This document shows, in pieces, positions 61,915 through 64,000 of a DNA stretch of 64,000 nucleotides. The DNA lies in the NCBI RefSeq assembly GCF_000426605.1, contig NZ_AUFR01000015.1:1-64000 (forward strand), given 5' to 3'. The DNA comes from Propionibacterium acidifaciens DSM 21887 (GTDB lineage: Bacteria > Actinomycetota > Actinomycetes > Propionibacteriales > Propionibacteriaceae). Positions within the stretch are counted from its first letter, which is position 1, and the number at the start of each line of letters is the position of its first letter. Below the pieces are notes generated by a model, which searched no databases, was not told where the DNA came from, and worked only from the letters and a program-made list of their open reading frames with translations. The translations under genes were made by a program, and so were the position numbers.

Positions 61915-64000
61915 TCCAGATCCACAATCCTGCCCGGTCCCTTCCGCTCAGCTCATTGCAGAAGTTCGCCCTCGGCTCTGCCTGGTCGGTGGTAGGTCGG
62001 CTGATGCTGTTGATTGCAGTCGCGTCCGTGGCTTTCTCGATGTTGGTCGGTGAGTACTCGGCCATGTCGAGTGTCACGAAGGCGCGCGACAGCTGGTATT
62101 CTGACAGTCAGCTCGCAGACATGGAACTGAGGTTCACTCCCTCGCCAAACCAGCAGACGCCGCGCTTTGATGGGCTGCCCGGGCTGGCCAATAGTGCGTC
62201 CCGCCAGATCCTGTCCGGCCGCACGAGGCTGGCTGGATCCGGTGACCTAGCGCTGACCGTAATCTCTACCGATTCGGTGCGGGCAGGGGCTCGGTTGAAT
62301 ATTCTGACACCTCTTGAGGGGGCCCTTCTTGCGCAGGATGACGAGTCCGGTGTATTGATCGACCAAGGCATGGCGAAGTACCACTCGGTCGGCGTTGGCG
62401 ACTCACTGAACATCGAGGTCGGCGGTACCACGCGAACCGTGACCGTGCGCGGGGTCGTCCGAGACCCTGAGTTCCTCATTGCCCCGCTCAATACGAGCCT
62501 GTTCGTCTCAGCCAAGGGTTCCATGGGGGTGGTCTATCTGCCGCCGTCGTCGTCGACCGTGAACAGCGTCGTTTTCAACTTCGAGCCAGGCCAGGATCTC
62601 GACGCCGCTCGGCAGGTCGTTCTCAATGAGGCCGCCGCGCAGCACCTGACCGGGGCCTACGTCATGAAGCAGGATGAGCAGTTCTCCTACCAGTACGTCG
62701 AGAAGAACTTGGACGTCTTCGGCATCGTCATCCCCCTGATGGTGCTGGTGGGAGCGCTGTCGGCTGCCGTTGTGTCGATGTTCCTCTCGGCGCAGTGGAT
62801 TGCGCGAGAGCGCAAGAGCATCGCAGTACTGCTCGTGCAGGGTCACGAACCCGCCGCAGTGGCCCGCGCCTACGTGCTGCCCTACATGTGGTTGGCCGCT
62901 TGGACAATCCTGATAGGTCTGCTGGGATCAATATTCGTAGGGCGTGTATTCCTGGAGAATTTCGCATCATCAGTTGGGTTGCCGAACGTGCCGTTCGTCC
63001 TTGATCCCGTGATGATCACTATCGGTTGTGCTAGCACCTTGGTCGTTTATGGACTCGGCGCAGCACTTGCCTTTGCAGAGATGTTTCGGATGTCGCCGCG
63101 CGATGCCATGACCCGCACTATCGATACCGCTCGCAGCGGCCGAATAAGAAGGGCCCGGCTGGGGACTCTGGCGACAAGCACTACAGCCCGTCTTTCAGTC
63201 AGAAACATCCAGCGCAACCCGCGGGTGTCTGCTCTGACCGTGCTGGCCATCGCGATCGGTTTTGGCCTGACGGCGGCTTACTTCCTGTCGTATTCCTCGG
63301 TGATCTCCACTTCTCGGTCGGCTGTTGACGGCAACCAGTGGGACCTGACTGTCGACTTCACCCAGTCACAGTCAAACGCTCAGGTGGCAGCCCTCATGAC
63401 GGAGGCTGGTGTGAGTGAGTGGACGCCTATCATCAAGACGGTGGCCCAAGCGACCAACGGTTCGGCCATCGAGAACCTTATGATCGGCGGCTTCGATCCG
63501 AAGAATACCTGGCACAAGGTGAACCTTGTCGAAGGCTCTGACATCTCCGAATCTGATCCAGATGGCGTGGTCATCGAGGCCGGGCTTGCTCACCAGCTGG
63601 CGCTTGAACCGGGCGATGCTTTCACGGTGAACGCGACAGGCATCGAACACGAGGTACGGGTAGTGGGGATCATGTCGTCTGCGTTACCCGGTGAGGTTCG
63701 CTCGACGCTGGAGTTCGCGAGCTCACTCACTGGAAGTGACCTGTTCTCGGGTGCCTTGGTCAAGGCCCCACCTGGCGAGATTGCCTCGACCGCCGATGCA
63801 CTGAACTCCGAATCGGGGGTGCAGCAGGCTCTGAGCAAGGAAGAAATAGTCAAGCTGATTGTCGCTTCATCCGACCAGATCACAGCCTTGCTGTGGCTCG
63901 GCGCGCTGACGAGCATTGCGGTGGCGCTGTTGTTCGTTGGGGCGTGTCTTGGCTACACGATCCTGGAGCGGAGGCGTGAGTACTCGTTGCTCAGCCTGCT
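61911..64000 (+). CDS. FtsX/MacB-type ABC permease (cut by window end)
   Basis: The frame stays open from ATG 61911 to the window edge, at least 696 residues without a stop. An N-terminal transmembrane segment is followed by a large outer domain, then FtsX-like segments (VPLMVLVGALSAAVVSMFL-like and QWIARERKSIAVLLVQGHEP). A second copy of this half starts near RLSVRNIQRNPRVSALTVLA. The duplicated two-FtsX layout is that of single-chain macrolide/antibiotic exporters of Gram-positives. Works with the ATPase just upstream. Confidence 0.88.
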   Translation, partial: MIQIHNPARSLPLSSLQKFALGSAWSVVGRLMLLIAVASVAFSMLVGEYSAMSSVTKARDSWYSDSQLADMELRFTPSPNQQTPRFDGLPGLANSASRQILSGRTRLAGSGDLALTVISTDSVRAGARLNILTPLEGALLAQDDESGVLIDQGMAKYHSVGVGDSLNIEVGGTTRTVTVRGVVRDPEFLIAPLNTSLFVSAKGSMGVVYLPPSSSTVNSVVFNFEPGQDLDAARQVVLNEAAAQHLTGAYVMKQDEQFSYQYVEKNLDVFGIVIPLMVLVGALSAAVVSMFLSAQWIARERKSIAVLLVQGHEPAAVARAYVLPYMWLAAWTILIGLLGSIFVGRVFLENFASSVGLPNVPFVLDPVMITIGCASTLVVYGLGAALAFAEMFRMSPRDAMTRTIDTARSGRIRRARLGTLATSTTARLSVRNIQRNPRVSALTVLAIAIGFGLTAAYFLSYSSVISTSRSAVDGNQWDLTVDFTQSQSNAQVAALMTEAGVSEWTPIIKTVAQATNGSAIENLMIGGFDPKNTWHKVNLVEGSDISESDPDGVVIEAGLAHQLALEPGDAFTVNATGIEHEVRVVGIMSSALPGEVRSTLEFASSLTGSDLFSGALVKAPPGEIASTADALNSESGVQQALSKEEIVKLIVASSDQITALLWLGALTSIAVALLFVGACLGYTILERRREYSLLSL

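Overview
The window is high-GC actinobacterial DNA. Evidence includes very GC-rich third codon positions, a phosphatidylinositol-mannoside lipid operon (thrS-HIT-pgsA-patA-pimA), the gcvH-garA-ftsR-DUF151-merR block known from mycobacteria, and OtsAB trehalose synthesis. A late cobalamin operon plus a cytochrome c nitrite reductase with its own maturation genes suggests a Propionibacteriales-like facultative anaerobe. The genus cannot be fixed from sequence alone.

Layout. 1-1.4 kb: the end of an IS630-type transposase, which appears to have cut off the 3' end of a membrane-protein gene. 2-5.3 kb: a GpsA-family dehydrogenase and an FGGY (ribulokinase-type) kinase, then a CAT-anticodon tRNA. 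5.3-7.8 kb: divergent otsB/otsA. 7.9-17 kb: a cobalamin riboswitch and cobD-cobQ-cobO-cobB/cobC fusion-cobT-cobU-cobS, mostly with start/stop overlaps; a convergent histidine-phosphatase gene sits inside the riboswitch leader. 17-21.5 kb: BrkB-type membrane protein and the merR/DUF151/ftsR/garA/gcvH-like block. 21.7-27 kb: PIM lipid genes and thrS. 28.4-29.4 kb: four tRNAs. 29.7-35 kb: CbiX-like protein, msrB, DUF3000, RNase D, dxs. 35.3-44.2 kb: a two-component system, nrfHA and the system II cytochrome c maturation genes, apparently one anaerobic-respiration locus. 44.3-46.6 kb: a second two-component system and a lipoprotein. 46.9-51.6 kb: aconitase and ettA.

At about 51.9-52.7 kb the core ends in debris: a truncated ABC-2 permease and a broken ISL3-type transposase. 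From 52.8 kb to the window edge composition changes sharply (a 60-base sample at 55021 has 34 G+C; TTA and other A/T-ending codons appear). Ten co-directional, often overlapping genes form what looks like a horizontally acquired biosynthetic cluster. It encodes an MfnB-type furan synthase, an IPK/MfnE-type kinase, an asparagine-synthetase-like amidotransferase, two polyprenyl synthases, a third prenyl-synthase-like protein without its aspartate motifs, a HAD phosphatase, a UbiA prenyltransferase and a MacB-type ABC exporter. I infer a prenylated, furan-derived amide or lipid. This is the strongest candidate for an undescribed system here, and it continues past base 64000.

Other points of note: a GcvH-like protein with no lysine at all; a CobB-CobC fusion with a His-rich tail; an NrfA whose first heme motif is CXXCH; and four intergenic pairs of direct repeats of 25-28 bases, three with an exact 61-base period resembling a CRISPR unit but without cas genes.
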